Both the position numbers and the translations under genes were made by a program. A stretch of DNA of 64,000 bases from Tetramitus jugosus (lineage: Eukaryota > Heterolobosea > Eutetramitea > Acrasida > Vahlkampfiidae), in NCBI GenBank assembly GCA_937625935.1, contig OW569344.1, positions 496,001 to 560,000 on the forward strand, read 5' to 3'. Below are positions 28,375 through 37,975 of the stretch, in pieces (position 1 is the stretch's first letter; the number at the start of each line of letters is the position of its first letter). The notes under the pieces are model-generated. The model made no database searches, had not been told where the DNA came from, and was given only the letters and a program-made list of their open reading frames with translations.

Positions 28375-29181
28375 ATGCTAACTGTCGACGAAATTGTAAC
28401 AGCATCCTTCTTCCTTCCACAAAGTGTCGAGGGAATCAAAACTACAAGCGTAGACAAGTGTCGATTCGCTGTGTCAGATACTTTTCTTCACTTCTTATTC
28501 AACTGTGATTTTCCTTACAAGGAGACCAAGTATATTGAGGAGGTTATGGACACTAAAGACATGTACTACATGAGATTGAATATTTGGCTCAAGTGTGTTT
28601 TGTTCTCGAATGAACCAAGTCACTACGTACTTGAAGATAGTGTTGAGACCACGGACAAAGATATTAAGTATAGAAGAAGAGTAACAGATCAATTATTAGA
28701 TTTTGAACCAGAATTAACAAGATTCCATGAAGTTAAACCAGTTATCAGGTTTGAAGTGACTAGAAGAACTTACACTTTTAATGTTCATGAGTTAGTTGCG
28801 CAATTGAATGTAGATGTTACAACATATCCAGACAAAGATAATCATGTATCTTGTTCATTATCAGTGCAGAAGGGAGATGCATCTACTCTGAGATCATTTG
28901 ATTATTCACAATTAGCAGAAGCGGTTGGTGTTATTGATATCAGAAGCAAAGTGGTAGAGTATTTGTATCGTTACCACAACAGAGATGAAAATGATATCTA
29001 TGCAGCAGTATTAAAGTTCCTTCCAGAAAAAGATTATGAGACCACATTTTTGCAATCAGAGTTAGATAAGTTACCAGATGAAGAATACTACAAAGCTTTG
29101 ATCAATATTGAAGGAAAAAGATTCGCTCCTGCTTGGAAATCATTTGCAGATGAAACAAAGAAGTTAATTCTAAACCAGTAA
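28375..29181 (+). CDS. Unknown 268-aa soluble protein
   Basis: A clean single-exon frame starts at an ATG (MLTVDEIVTASFF) with the stop at 29181. No signal peptide, membrane segment or recognised domain. The sequence is acidic and rich in aromatic residues and Val. The last ~120 residues read as alternating short helices (FDYSQLAEAVGVIDI, VVEYLYRYHNRDENDIYAA, DKLPDEEYYKALINIEG) that might be a small helical bundle. Third codon positions look more AT-rich than in neighbours such as PARG (TTA, GAT, AAT, AGA common), which could indicate recent gain; this was judged by eye only. It shares the divergent spacer with the frameshifted gene and has no clear paralogue here. Confidence 0.65.
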   Translation: MLTVDEIVTASFFLPQSVEGIKTTSVDKCRFAVSDTFLHFLFNCDFPYKETKYIEEVMDTKDMYYMRLNIWLKCVLFSNEPSHYVLEDSVETTDKDIKYRRRVTDQLLDFEPELTRFHEVKPVIRFEVTRRTYTFNVHELVAQLNVDVTTYPDKDNHVSCSLSVQKGDASTLRSFDYSQLAEAVGVIDIRSKVVEYLYRYHNRDENDIYAAVLKFLPEKDYETTFLQSELDKLPDEEYYKALINIEGKRFAPAWKSFADETKKLILNQ

Positions 29182-29242
29182 CATGTTACACAATGACCAT
29201 GTGTGGTATCTCATCTACAACTCTTGAAGGAACAGTTGATGA

Positions 29243-29431
29243 TTGGAAGTCTATCCGAGAGGTGAATGCCTTAGTATCAGCATTGGATCACTTGTTGCAG
29301 CTGCATGTGGCAACACAGATAAAGATCAATGGTCCAATTTGTACAAGTACAACAATGATAGTGGTGGTGCATATGTAACTTGTTGGGTCACCAAGCTGTT
29401 CCTTAACCAGAGTATATCACACTTTGTTTGA
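29243..29431 (+). pseudogene. Possible coding remnant (degenerate)
   Basis: A 62-codon open segment without an ATG at its start has protein-like composition (ECLSISIGSLVAAACGNTDK, then a Trp-, Asn- and Tyr-rich stretch). Stops lie just upstream in the same frame (near 29226-29240), and no splice junction rescues it. It could be a decayed 3' exon or chance. No family is recognised. Confidence 0.2.
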
Positions 29432-29728
29432 ATAACATACTGAAGCATTACACTCAATTTCTACTTTTGATCCCGATGGTGACTGATGCACTACGTAACA
29501 AGCTCTTGCAGGTTTATGATCTCCAAGATGTTTTGCATACACTTTATTCATAGTCTGGAATCTTTTATGTCTTCGAGTAGAATGGACACTTTGATAACAC
29601 AGAACCTCCATTCCCAAAGCAAGAGTTGCTTGTGTTGTATCCTCTTCATTCGATTCGATTTCCCCGCATATGTTTTCCCTGCATGAACAGCTAAAAAGCC
29701 AAGACACAAAAAACAACAAAATCATCAT
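29417..29728 (-). CDS. Possible small secreted Cys-containing protein
   Basis: A 103-aa frame starts with two ATGs (29728) and a strongly hydrophobic leader (MILLFFVSWLFSCSC). A mature part rich in Glu, Thr, His and Lys with about five cysteines follows. No family is recognised. Its start is only 29 bases from the ATG of the divergent gene at 29758, which would leave almost no promoter. That lowers confidence. A chance frame over a T-rich spacer is the main alternative. Confidence 0.35.
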   Translation of the reverse strand: MMILLFFVSWLFSCSCRENICGEIESNEEDTTQATLALGMEVLCYQSVHSTRRHKRFQTMNKVYAKHLGDHKPARACYVVHQSPSGSKVEIECNASVCYSNKV

Positions 29729-29757
29729 TCACACAAATAACCAATAAGATAGCAATC

Positions 29758-30285
29758 ATGTCCAATCGAACACCAAACAACAAACAGGGCAATGACCTTC
29801 CAGGATACGACTGGGGCAACAACAATCCATCTTCCCAGTCTGAACAACAACAACTCCATCCGCTAGACAAGGCGAAACAACAACAATCATCATCATCTTC
29901 ATCATCTTCATCTTCATTACATCATCAATACATGCGACAGAGTCAACAACAACAACATGGTGGTGGAGAAGAAATCAACACTCAAACCATTCAACAAGGT
30001 CAAGAGATATCATTGATCAATGTTCCTATTCGTACGATGGCCACCTACACCTTTGTTCGTAATCCAATGCTTGGTGCATCCGTTTATGGAATGATTGCTG
30101 GTTATGGCGCGCTTTTTCACAGTTTGTTGACGAGAGCTCCCGCCAAAAATACGTTTTACTGGGGAAATATTTGTGTGGCGTGGAAAGTAGCTCTGATTGC
30201 AACTGTTTACTTTAGAGGAATAGAATCAGATGGTAAACCTGGTGGAACACTGTACAAGGAATATGTAAAGGTAGAGGACTTTTAA
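29758..30285 (+). CDS. Small membrane protein with Q/S-rich N-terminus
   Basis: The 175-aa product is unrecognised. Residues 1-75 are disordered and rich in Asn, Gln and Ser, with a run of about 11 Ser encoded by TCA/TCT. From about residue 86 it becomes a compact membrane-associated domain: VPIRTMATYTFVRNPMLGA, then two short hydrophobic helices (GMIAGYGALFHSLL, WGNICVAWKVALIATVYF), ending in a charged tail (LYKEYVKVEDF). The two-helix, Gly-rich layout resembles small mitochondrial inner-membrane subunits, but that is inference. The 3' end faces the next minus-strand gene with 86 bases between stops. Confidence 0.65.
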   Translation: MSNRTPNNKQGNDLPGYDWGNNNPSSQSEQQQLHPLDKAKQQQSSSSSSSSSSLHHQYMRQSQQQQHGGGEEINTQTIQQGQEISLINVPIRTMATYTFVRNPMLGASVYGMIAGYGALFHSLLTRAPAKNTFYWGNICVAWKVALIATVYFRGIESDGKPGGTLYKEYVKVEDF

Positions 30286-30371
30286 ATGATGGAGATACAG
30301 TTGAGATACATGTATCAATACACACAACAAACAATTGCTAATCAGAATGGTTTGTTTGTTTTTTTATTTAT

Positions 30372-30737
30372 TTACTTCTTCTTTTTGGACTTTGAGCTCT
30401 TTTCTGTTGGAGTTGTGTTCGTTGTTTTTGTTGTATTCGTTTCAGCTGCTGCAGTTGATGCATCCGCTTGAGTCGCAGCAGGTGGTTGAGTGGAAGCACT
30501 TGTCGAAGCTTCAGCCAAAGTTGGTGGTACTGTTGCGTTTTCAGCTGTTGTTGTCGATGATGCTGGTGTTGGTGCCGTTGGTGGCTTCTTGTTAAACTCG
30601 TTCAAAAAGGTGTTTTTGGTCGCATTGAAAAACTTGCCTGCTTCTTTGGCGCTTCTTGGGTTGAAAAATCTCTTGAATCCACCAGTGAAATGAATGGCAG
30701 CAGCTCCGATCGCTGCAAGAATGAGAAGACGAGACAT
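30372..30737 (-). CDS. Small single-pass protein with Ala/Thr/Pro-rich tail
   Basis: The frame extends upstream to a TTG, but the first ATG is at 30737 (MSRLLILAAIGAAAIHF), giving 121 aa. An N-terminal hydrophobic helix is followed by a basic segment (GGFKRFFNPRSAKEAGKFF) and a ~70-residue low-complexity tail of Thr, Ala, Pro and Gln ending in KSSKSKKKK. The N-terminal helix flanked by Arg/Lys would suit a mitochondrial inner-membrane or ER tail-in protein. No family is recognised. Confidence 0.6.
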   Translation of the reverse strand: MSRLLILAAIGAAAIHFTGGFKRFFNPRSAKEAGKFFNATKNTFLNEFNKKPPTAPTPASSTTTAENATVPPTLAEASTSASTQPPAATQADASTAAAETNTTKTTNTTPTEKSSKSKKKK

Positions 30738-30839
30738 GTTTATGATGTGATTTCGTTTTGGGTTTTTAGTGTTCAAGTTTTCAGAGTCGAAAAATGTTTT
30801 TTGGATGATCTTTGATCGGACTTTTTGTTTATGAGTGCC

Positions 30840-32021
30840 CTATTGGTACAGAGTGTGAGTGCTTGAGGCTTCGTGTATCGAGTGGGCTGCGTTCAAGTCA
30901 GTGTTCTTTGTTTGGTCCATCATTTCAACCAGAACGTTGATGGCATTCGAGAGACTCGTCGTTTTCTTTTGAACTGATTTGCTCAGGTTTGTTACTTCAG
31001 ATGCGACTCGCTCACTGTACTGTTTCACAGAAGAGAACTTTAGTCCCAGATCACTCACAGAAGACTGAAGAACTGAATTTTCAGATCGTGTTTCCTTGAG
31101 GATAAACTCGTATCGATCTTTGAGTCCTTCACAAGCTACTTGGAGTTTCTTTAAGTTAAATGCGACTGCTTCTACTGATGTGTCCTCTTCGTTCTTATCT
31201 GACATCACTCTTTGTAACTCGTACTCGATTTGATTCACTCTGCTCTGCAACTTTGATGTTACCTTCACTTGATTTTTTACTGATATCATTTCTTGTGATA
31301 GATGACTAACATCAGACTTCAAGGATGAAGAGTTCTGCCGTATTAGCTCATTTGTCTTTTCATATAGTTTAGTTATTTTGCTTTCTAGATCCGATACTAT
31401 CCTTCCTTGACTGTTCGTTCCTATATTTTGTTCCAGGTCGAGTTCAGATAGTACTTCAGAGTGGCTCGATATCTTATCCTGAGCCGAACTAATTAATTCT
31501 GCTTGTTGTCTAATTGCTGCGACGATCTGTTTCACCTTTTGCTCCAATTTCGGAACCTTCTCGTTCGTTATTGATTCCAATCTCATCGTGTTTAAGGATG
31601 ACCATTGACTTCTCATCTCCTCCATCTCCTGCTTAAGTACATGATTCTCGTTCTGTAATTCTCGAATTCTACTATCCATTTTTATCAATTCTGTCGATTG
31701 GTTATTCATCTCTGTTTGATAGTGATGCTTTAAAGTGATAAACTCTTCTTCGAATACATCTGTTAATGTGAGCATTGATCCTCTAATGACTCTCAATTGC
31801 TCTGCAAAAAACTCAAATGTCTGCTGAGATTCGAGCTCCAGTTTTAATTGTTGTGAAGCATCCCCATGAAGCGCTTTTAATGCATGCTTAATATCTTTCA
31901 TGTCACTTAAGACTTTCTTCTCCTTTTCTTGTTTTTCATAACTCTGTAAGAGTGTAGCAGTTCTGCATGGCCTAGATCTAGCTAACGATGATACAGTATG
32001 GTTTTGAAATGATGATCTCAT
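30840..32021 (-). CDS. Coiled-coil protein, unknown
   Basis: The 393-aa product is almost entirely heptad-repeat coiled coil after a ~25-residue basic N-terminus (SSLARSRPCRTATLLQSYEK). Clear a/d hydrophobics occur in KVPKLEQKVKQIVAAIRQQA, RIVSDLESKITKLYEKTNEL and SRVNQIEYELQRVMSDKNEE. No globular domain, membrane segment or motor domain is seen. Such proteins are often structural (centrosomal, vesicle tethers, cytoskeletal), but nothing here identifies which. The ATG at 32021 is the first in frame. It is divergent from the PH-domain gene with about 150 bases between starts. Confidence 0.75.
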   Translation of the reverse strand: MRSSFQNHTVSSLARSRPCRTATLLQSYEKQEKEKKVLSDMKDIKHALKALHGDASQQLKLELESQQTFEFFAEQLRVIRGSMLTLTDVFEEEFITLKHHYQTEMNNQSTELIKMDSRIRELQNENHVLKQEMEEMRSQWSSLNTMRLESITNEKVPKLEQKVKQIVAAIRQQAELISSAQDKISSHSEVLSELDLEQNIGTNSQGRIVSDLESKITKLYEKTNELIRQNSSSLKSDVSHLSQEMISVKNQVKVTSKLQSRVNQIEYELQRVMSDKNEEDTSVEAVAFNLKKLQVACEGLKDRYEFILKETRSENSVLQSSVSDLGLKFSSVKQYSERVASEVTNLSKSVQKKTTSLSNAINVLVEMMDQTKNTDLNAAHSIHEASSTHTLYQ

Positions 32022-32169
32022 TTGTTCATTCTATTCTCTGGCTCAAACCGTTTGGCACCGAATCTCTTTTTCGAATGGACAACGGTGGTCGGGCTGTAGT
32101 TTAGGCGCGTTATCGTTTCTCATTTGTCCGCCCCGCTCATTGTCTCAACAACAATACTATCCTGTGCAA

Positions 32170-33826
32170 ATGGAAGCAAACCACCCAAAGAGTTACTTGT
32201 GTACTAGTATGAGCTCGAGTCAGCTATTATTGAATGTGAATACGGAGACAAGTATAGACTGGCGAACTGACCGAGATTCCGAAGAGGAAGAAGCTTTTGT
32301 TAGTTGGCCTGTGTATGAGTACACATACTCGGGAACTGTTCAATTACTGCGTATGTGTGAGCATATTGAACGCTGTTTGTTAAACTCAGTTTGAACATTG
32401 TTGTTGTTAATCTCCATTCTAGTTCTCTTTATCCACAAACATCAGGACTTTGTTTTGATCGATGCCTTCAACAGCAAGGTCAAGTACAAGTTTCCTCTGA
32501 GAGAGCTTGAGAAAATGTCCTATGATGAGAACATAACTCCCGGAATAAATCCTCTCCTTCTCTTCAGAGTGACATTCAGACCGAACAATGTAGTAAGTAA
32601 ATTACTGAGTACCGAGATCAATTGTTAGTTGATAATGTTCACCCATTCATGACTCAATCTATAAGAATATTTTCCTGAGTAAGGACAGAAATGAAATTAT
32701 AAATCATATCATCTATAGCTACAGGAAAGAGAATCCAATCATCCAAGAGCTAATCCCTCAGTATGCAACAGCTACGACGTTGATCCACAACAATGAACAA
32801 CCACATAATCTTTCAACCCAAGATATTGGAAATAATCACACTCTATCCAAGGCATATTCACCCAAGTTTTATCATGCATACCATGAGTATCAAGTGTTCG
32901 GAGTCGACTTGAACCAAAAGTTACATACTCACCGCCTAGGTCTGTATCCAGACACGATCCGCCACTTTGAATCAGAGTCTAAGGAAGTTTTCTCGCAACA
33001 CACCTACCTAGAATTGAAAGACGTGGCATTCATCGGGGAGAATAAGATTTGTATTAGCTATATGCGCGATAATAGCTACACCTTTATCGTATCAGATCGA
33101 AATAGGGATGAAATTATCATGTTGGTGAAGGGAAGAGCTTTCCTATGGAGGAATATCATTGCACAAGAACAGACTCTCGACTCGCTCTCTCAAAAGTCAA
33201 TGCCCAAGCAGAACATACCGTCTGAACAACTAAACTTCCCCAAGAGGTTTACGTATCCAGACAAGGATGGAATCAGAGATAAACATAGTCATGAAATAGA
33301 GACTCAAACTGATGTAGTGTCACATATGAACACATCACCCAGTGAACGAACGACACCCGAGCCGAGCACACATATCCGCTTTATCAAGACTGGAAGCTAC
33401 TTGTACAAGCACGTCCGTAAAACAATATCAAAGAACAAGAGCAGTACCTATCATGAACGTTACTTCCGTGTTGCCTATGATAAGAACAAGCGCAAAATCC
33501 TACTCCAATGGGGACCTAGTTCCTCCAGAGTAAAGCAATCTGCAGTGGTCATTGGCATCTCTTCCAGCCCTATTGACACCACTCTCTCCTGCTCCAAGCT
33601 CTCCAAACGTCTAACCGACCACTACTCATTTGAAATTACACTCGGTGACAATCAAAAGTTGTTCCTTGTTGCCAAAGACTCACTCACCTATCAGCATTGG
33701 ATTGAAGGACTAGGAAAGATGATCAAACGACTCATTGAAATCATCAACCTACCTTCCACGGCAGCAACAGCAGCTCTCACTGATCCATTTGATATTCCTG
33801 CGTCGGTGACACCCAACTCATCATGA
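32170..33826 (+). CDS. PH-domain protein, probably three PH-like folds, three exons
   Basis: Exons 32170-32350, 32423-32592 and 32666-33826 join in frame across introns of 72 and 73 nt (donors GTATGT and GTAAGT; acceptors TTCTAG and TATAAG), for ~503 aa. The last ~130 residues are a recognisable pleckstrin-homology domain (TGSYLYKHVRK, YHERYFRV, a KLFLVAKDSLTYQHWIEGL C-terminal helix with the invariant Trp). The spliced N-terminal part (DFVLIDAFNSKVKYKFPL, then a terminal helix NIFLSKDRNEIINHIIYSY) and the middle part (FGVDLNQKLHTHRLGLYP, then FIVSDRNRDEIIMLVKGRA) each have the strand-plus-helix outline of further PH-like folds. PH domains bind phosphoinositides or proteins. Partner and pathway unknown. 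Confidence 0.72.
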
Positions 33827-34004
33827 TTGTCTCATCACTTGAAAGTTAACAAAATTCTTCGCTTCGATTTTGATACGATCCGGCCTTTCTGAATCAAAAC
33901 CGGAATGTGATTTCTCGCGTGAGCGAATTCCCAAACAACAACCAACATTCACACAATTTTGAGCGCTTCGTCCCCAAACACAAAACGAACCCATTATTTG
34001 CAGC

Positions 34005-35468
34005 ATGTCATTGGGCGGCAGTGATGATCATCAGCATGACCAATCCTCAATAAACACGAGCATTCATCAATACATTTCAAACGAAAGCTTTTATGACTAT
34101 AGACAACCGAATCATAGTGGGAAGCTGGAACAAGTGAATAGTGATGATTGCTCTCCACTGTTGTTATCACCGACAGCTTCGAAACAACAGATGCATCATG
34201 AATGGACTGAAAAAACAGAAAAGAGGTGGCAGAAAATGATTGGTGTGAAAACAGGCTTGTTTTTCTCAGTTTGGAACTTGATTAATGATGTGTTGAGTCC
34301 AGGAACAGTCGGCATGAGTCAATATGTGGCGCAGTCGGGTGTTCTTTTGGCCGCTGTATTGTTTGCTGTGTTTGGCGCCATTACTTCTTATACGTTGTGT
34401 ATTTTGTATGAGATGGCAAAGGAGCACAAGAAAAAATCATTGCCTGAGCTGGCCGAGCAAGGTTTCGGAAAAATAGGTTACATACTTACGTGTTTATTCA
34501 TTGTAATGTTTAATTGGGGAGGTGTTTGCGGTCAATTTCTAATGTTTGGTGAGGTGGTGCCGGAGCTTTTGGTGTACTTGTATGGTGGTGAGCATTTTTT
34601 GATTAGCAGGACTGCTGTGCTCATTTACTTGACCGTGTTCTTGTTTCCGATTGCTTGTTTGAAGGACCTGGGTGATTTTGCAATCATATCTTTTGTGTCA
34701 GTGAGTTGCGTGTTGACGATTGCCGTCATGGTACTGTACAAGGTGGCCACTGGTCAGAGATACAATCCTCCATCGCCCGAATCATGGAAATTTGCTCAAC
34801 CGCAGGCGTTGAGTGCCTTGGGAGGCATGTCATACATTTTCGTGTGTCACGATTTGAGTTTCAATGTGTTTCAAGGGTTGAAGAAGAACACCAGAGTGCG
34901 ATATTACTCTGTGGTGCTAACTACGATGACATTGACTGTGATCACGTGTGCCACGATTGGATTTAGTGGATACTTTTTGTTTTTCGATCTGAACCTATCG
35001 ATTGCGAATGTATTGCAATTGTTACCAAGGAGTGATGTGTTAGCTATCGTTGGTAGATGCTTTTTGGCAGTGGATATTGCCCTTTCGATTCCTTACTCTG
35101 CATTTATGCCTCGATTGGGTCTCACCTTTATCACTACAGCATTCTTTCCATCTGTGAAGACCAATGCGACGAGAGCCAACATTGTCCACTACTTGTTCAC
35201 GTTTATCTGCGTGTTTGGTGCATTGGGAATTGGTTTGTTGTTCACGGATCTGGGAGCAGTGTTTGAGATTACGGGAGGTGTGAGTGCATGTTCGATAGCC
35301 TACATTATACCACCGTTGCTCTACCTGAAGCTCAGTAAGAAGTGCTTCAGCATCAATAAGTTCATCTGTCTGATTGTTTTGATGATTGGCTTGGGAATAT
35401 TTGGTTGCAGTTTGTCCAGTGTCATCTACAATGAAGTACAAAAACGAAAACATCCTGACACGACTTGA
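34005..35468 (+). CDS. Amino acid/auxin permease family transporter (AAAP; SLC32/36/38-like)
   Basis: The 487-aa protein has a ~80-residue polar, His/Asp-rich cytoplasmic N-terminus followed by about eleven membrane segments. The first carries the AAAP pattern of an unwound TM1: GLFFSVWNLINDVLSPGTVG. Later segments are VLLAAVLFAVFGAITSYTLC, AVLIYLTVFLFPIACLKDLG, FAIISFVSVSCVLTIAVMVL, TMTLTVITCATIGFSGYFLF and FICLIVLMIGLGIFGCSLSS. The family moves neutral amino acids across plasma or vacuolar/lysosomal membranes, coupled to H+ or Na+. The substrate cannot be read from sequence. ATG at 34005; single exon. Confidence 0.88.
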   Translation: MSLGGSDDHQHDQSSINTSIHQYISNESFYDYRQPNHSGKLEQVNSDDCSPLLLSPTASKQQMHHEWTEKTEKRWQKMIGVKTGLFFSVWNLINDVLSPGTVGMSQYVAQSGVLLAAVLFAVFGAITSYTLCILYEMAKEHKKKSLPELAEQGFGKIGYILTCLFIVMFNWGGVCGQFLMFGEVVPELLVYLYGGEHFLISRTAVLIYLTVFLFPIACLKDLGDFAIISFVSVSCVLTIAVMVLYKVATGQRYNPPSPESWKFAQPQALSALGGMSYIFVCHDLSFNVFQGLKKNTRVRYYSVVLTTMTLTVITCATIGFSGYFLFFDLNLSIANVLQLLPRSDVLAIVGRCFLAVDIALSIPYSAFMPRLGLTFITTAFFPSVKTNATRANIVHYLFTFICVFGALGIGLLFTDLGAVFEITGGVSACSIAYIIPPLLYLKLSKKCFSINKFICLIVLMIGLGIFGCSLSSVIYNEVQKRKHPDTT

Positions 35469-35561
35469 ATCGTGTCATAGCATTTGGTGCACCAACAATG
35501 CACATGCACATTGAGTTTAATTAAACACAATTTACAATTTTATTACAATTGATGCTCCGAG

Positions 35562-35978
35562 TTAAAAATTTTGAGTTCGAATATTGAAGCTCAAAGTTCC
35601 CTTCTCCATTGGAACATCTTCGAATTCCTTGCCTTGTGCAGACTTTAGCTCTTCATCTTGTACATCCAACTGCACAGTCACCTTGCCCAACAAATCTCTC
35701 TTGGACAGTGCGTCCCAATCGTACACGGACAATGTCACAGAAAACACTTCCTTGTTCTTTCTTGCATTCTCCAGCTCGTGGTCATGCAAAAAGAAACTCT
35801 TCTTCTCGTTCCATTGAGGATTACAATCATCCATAATCGTCTCTGTCTTGCACTTTTGAGATCCGTGTGAAAACGAAATTTCAACGTAGGGATCACTCTC
35901 GCTGAACTTGTCAGCCTTTCTCAGGTTTTTTGCATTCTTGACGAATAGGTAGACCTTGGGACAATAGATGTCTGTCAT
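35562..35978 (-). CDS. Single C2-domain protein
   Basis: The 138-aa product is essentially one C2 domain, a Ca2+-dependent phospholipid-binding fold. Strands and loops are clear: KVYLFVKNAKNLRKADK; SESDPYVEISFS (loop-1 Asp); CNPQWNEKKSFF; FSVTLSVYDWDALSKRDLLG (loop-3 Asp-Trp-Asp pattern plus a further Asp); and a final TLSFNIRTQNF. Most of the five Ca2+-binding acidic positions appear present, so Ca2+ binding is plausible. There is no other domain, signal or membrane segment, so it probably acts as a cytosolic adaptor shuttling to membranes. The stop is ~95 bases from the stop of the convergent transporter gene. Confidence 0.88.
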   Translation of the reverse strand: MTDIYCPKVYLFVKNAKNLRKADKFSESDPYVEISFSHGSQKCKTETIMDDCNPQWNEKKSFFLHDHELENARKNKEVFSVTLSVYDWDALSKRDLLGKVTVQLDVQDEELKSAQGKEFEDVPMEKGTLSFNIRTQNF

Positions 35979-36130
35979 TTTGTGTTTTCTTATTGGGAGC
36001 TACTTGGTTGTTTTTTACTCTTCTGATGGAACTTCACCCTCTTCTGGAAATCTGACACGTGACAGCCGTGGTGGAGAATTATTTTTCAAGGTAAATTTTA
36101 TATTTACAAAAATGAACTAGGGTCAGCTGT

Positions 36131-37633
36131 TTAGAATGCAACAAGCTTGACAATGGTTGCAACAACAAGAATAGCCAAGATTGCTAGTAATGTTGATTGG
36201 TTAGTGCTGGTCGCAGAGTTGGAACCTGTTCCGCCAGTTCCTGGAATGCTTGGTACAGTCGTAGGAATTGGTCTTTCGGATTGAAGTGGAATAGTGGTTG
36301 GATCAATAACTGATTGAGCTGATCCAGTCAAAGCAAACACATCACCAGAATAGGAATATTGGGTAAAACCTGAGTTTGGCAATCCTTCCTTGATCGCAGT
36401 GAAGATGGTGCTCTTCTTTGTGACTGTATCAGTGAGGAATACACCAGCCTCAGAACTGTCACCAGTAGCGTTGTTTGAGGTGGTAGCAGAAAAGGTAACA
36501 ACACCCATATCTTGATCTCCCTCTCCAGCTTGGAATTGATCAGAGTACTCCTGGAACACTGCTCCGATGCAACCATCTCTTCTTGCGGTGTAGATAGCCT
36601 TGATTTGCATGTTGACCCAGTCAGATTGAGATTGAGTTTCCTTAGCTTGATGATGAGCTCCGAATTCACCCAACATCAATGGAATGTTATAATTCTTGCT
36701 CAAAGATGCCCATCCAGGGAATGTCTTCAAGTCTTCAGTAGGGTCAGGACGCCAGAACTTGCTCAAGTAGTTTCCTCTGTAAACATTAGCAGTAAAGATG
36801 TCAACCTTAAGTTCCTTCACCAATGTCAAATAACCAGATGGAAGATCTGCCTCTGCACTGGTAATTGGAACAGTTCTGTTCCACTTCTCTAACATATAGC
36901 TCTTAATCTTCTCAATCATTTTGTTGACCTTTTCTCTTAGCGCAACTTTGGATGCCAGGCCCAAATTGTTACCAATGCACCACATCAACAAGCTAGGATG
37001 ATTACCCAACTCGTCAACTCTTGCCTCAATAAATGCAAACAATTCTTCATCTGTTCTCAATTCCAGAGTCTCTTCTTCTGAAACAATAGGAACAATAGCC
37101 ATCAATCCATTCTTTTCCAATTCATCAAGGAATGGTTTGTGTTCAGCACCCTGGTTAGGATACGTGTAAAGTGGAGGACCAAACAGAGAAGAGAACTTGT
37201 TGAAGAGAGTCTTGGTGAATGGTTGAAGGGTCTGAACTCTAACAGTGTTGACACCTAGCTCCTTAATAATAGGCAGATCTCTCTCCCATAGTGGTTGGAA
37301 CCATGGACCATCTGGTGCCGGATATCTAGTAACAACATTGTTCACCATTCCATCATAGAAATCATTTGTGAAACAAGCACTTTGAACATTACCTAAATAG
37401 TTTCTTTTCACAGAGCAGAAGCCACCACCAGTCAATCCAGCGTTACCCATCTTGGCATAACCAAGAGGTGTGGGTTCGTAGTTGATACCCTTGACAAAGA
37501 ATTCTTTTCCATTGACATAGAGCTTTAGATCATGCACAAAAATATCATTCTTGTCATAGGTGGATTTACAATTGATTACGACAAGGCAATAAGCCAGTAA
37601 AAGAGTCGCCACAACAGCTAACTTGTATATCAT
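36131..37633 (-). CDS. GPI-anchored clan-A glycosyl hydrolase-like protein (GH72/GH2-like)
   Basis: The 500-aa protein has a signal peptide (YKLAVVATLLLAYCLVVINC) and a GPI-type C-terminus (Ser/Thr/Gly stretch, then LLAILAILVVATIVKLVAF). Between them is a TIM barrel starting with LYVNGKEFFVKGINYEP, with DLPIIKELGVNTVRVQTL and a nucleophile strand IPLMLGEFGAHHQ (Glu). At the strand-4 position, where this clan has Asn-Glu as acid/base, the sequence is WCIGNNLG: Asn replaces Glu. Domain order and anchoring resemble fungal Gas/GH72 glucanosyltransferases, which remodel beta-1,3-glucan; here it may act on cyst-wall or surface glycans (inference). The missing acid/base argues for altered or lost activity. 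Single exon. Confidence 0.75.
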   Translation of the reverse strand: MIYKLAVVATLLLAYCLVVINCKSTYDKNDIFVHDLKLYVNGKEFFVKGINYEPTPLGYAKMGNAGLTGGGFCSVKRNYLGNVQSACFTNDFYDGMVNNVVTRYPAPDGPWFQPLWERDLPIIKELGVNTVRVQTLQPFTKTLFNKFSSLFGPPLYTYPNQGAEHKPFLDELEKNGLMAIVPIVSEEETLELRTDEELFAFIEARVDELGNHPSLLMWCIGNNLGLASKVALREKVNKMIEKIKSYMLEKWNRTVPITSAEADLPSGYLTLVKELKVDIFTANVYRGNYLSKFWRPDPTEDLKTFPGWASLSKNYNIPLMLGEFGAHHQAKETQSQSDWVNMQIKAIYTARRDGCIGAVFQEYSDQFQAGEGDQDMGVVTFSATTSNNATGDSSEAGVFLTDTVTKKSTIFTAIKEGLPNSGFTQYSYSGDVFALTGSAQSVIDPTTIPLQSERPIPTTVPSIPGTGGTGSNSATSTNQSTLLAILAILVVATIVKLVAF

Positions 37634-37975
37634 CTTATCAGTGTGTTATCGTATGGATTTCTTTTGTTTGCTCAGAGAAAAGACTGAATCGATATCTGAG
37701 GTGATCATTTTATACAATAAGGTCAGGGCACCATAAGGGAGTGGATAATTTTCATCTCTCATTAGCCAAAGAGAATTTGTGGCATGGTTGATGACAAGAA
37801 TCATTTTTCCAGTCATCTTGTTGGATCACTTCTTTTTTCATCTCGTGGGCAAGCGGCAAACGACGACCTGAAATGAAGCACAGCTTTATCCACACACGAA
37901 AAACAAACTATTGCCCTCTTTAGGGTCCGCGCTGGGGGACGCTGTATCAGGCCTTCAGTGAAAAGTATATGAGCT
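37634..37975. other. Intergenic, no supported gene
   Basis: 342 bases between the 5' end of the glycosyl hydrolase gene and the 3' end of the GGCT-like gene. It should hold the hydrolase promoter. A GC-richer patch lies at 37920-37950. No RNA gene or repeat was recognised. Confidence 0.5.
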
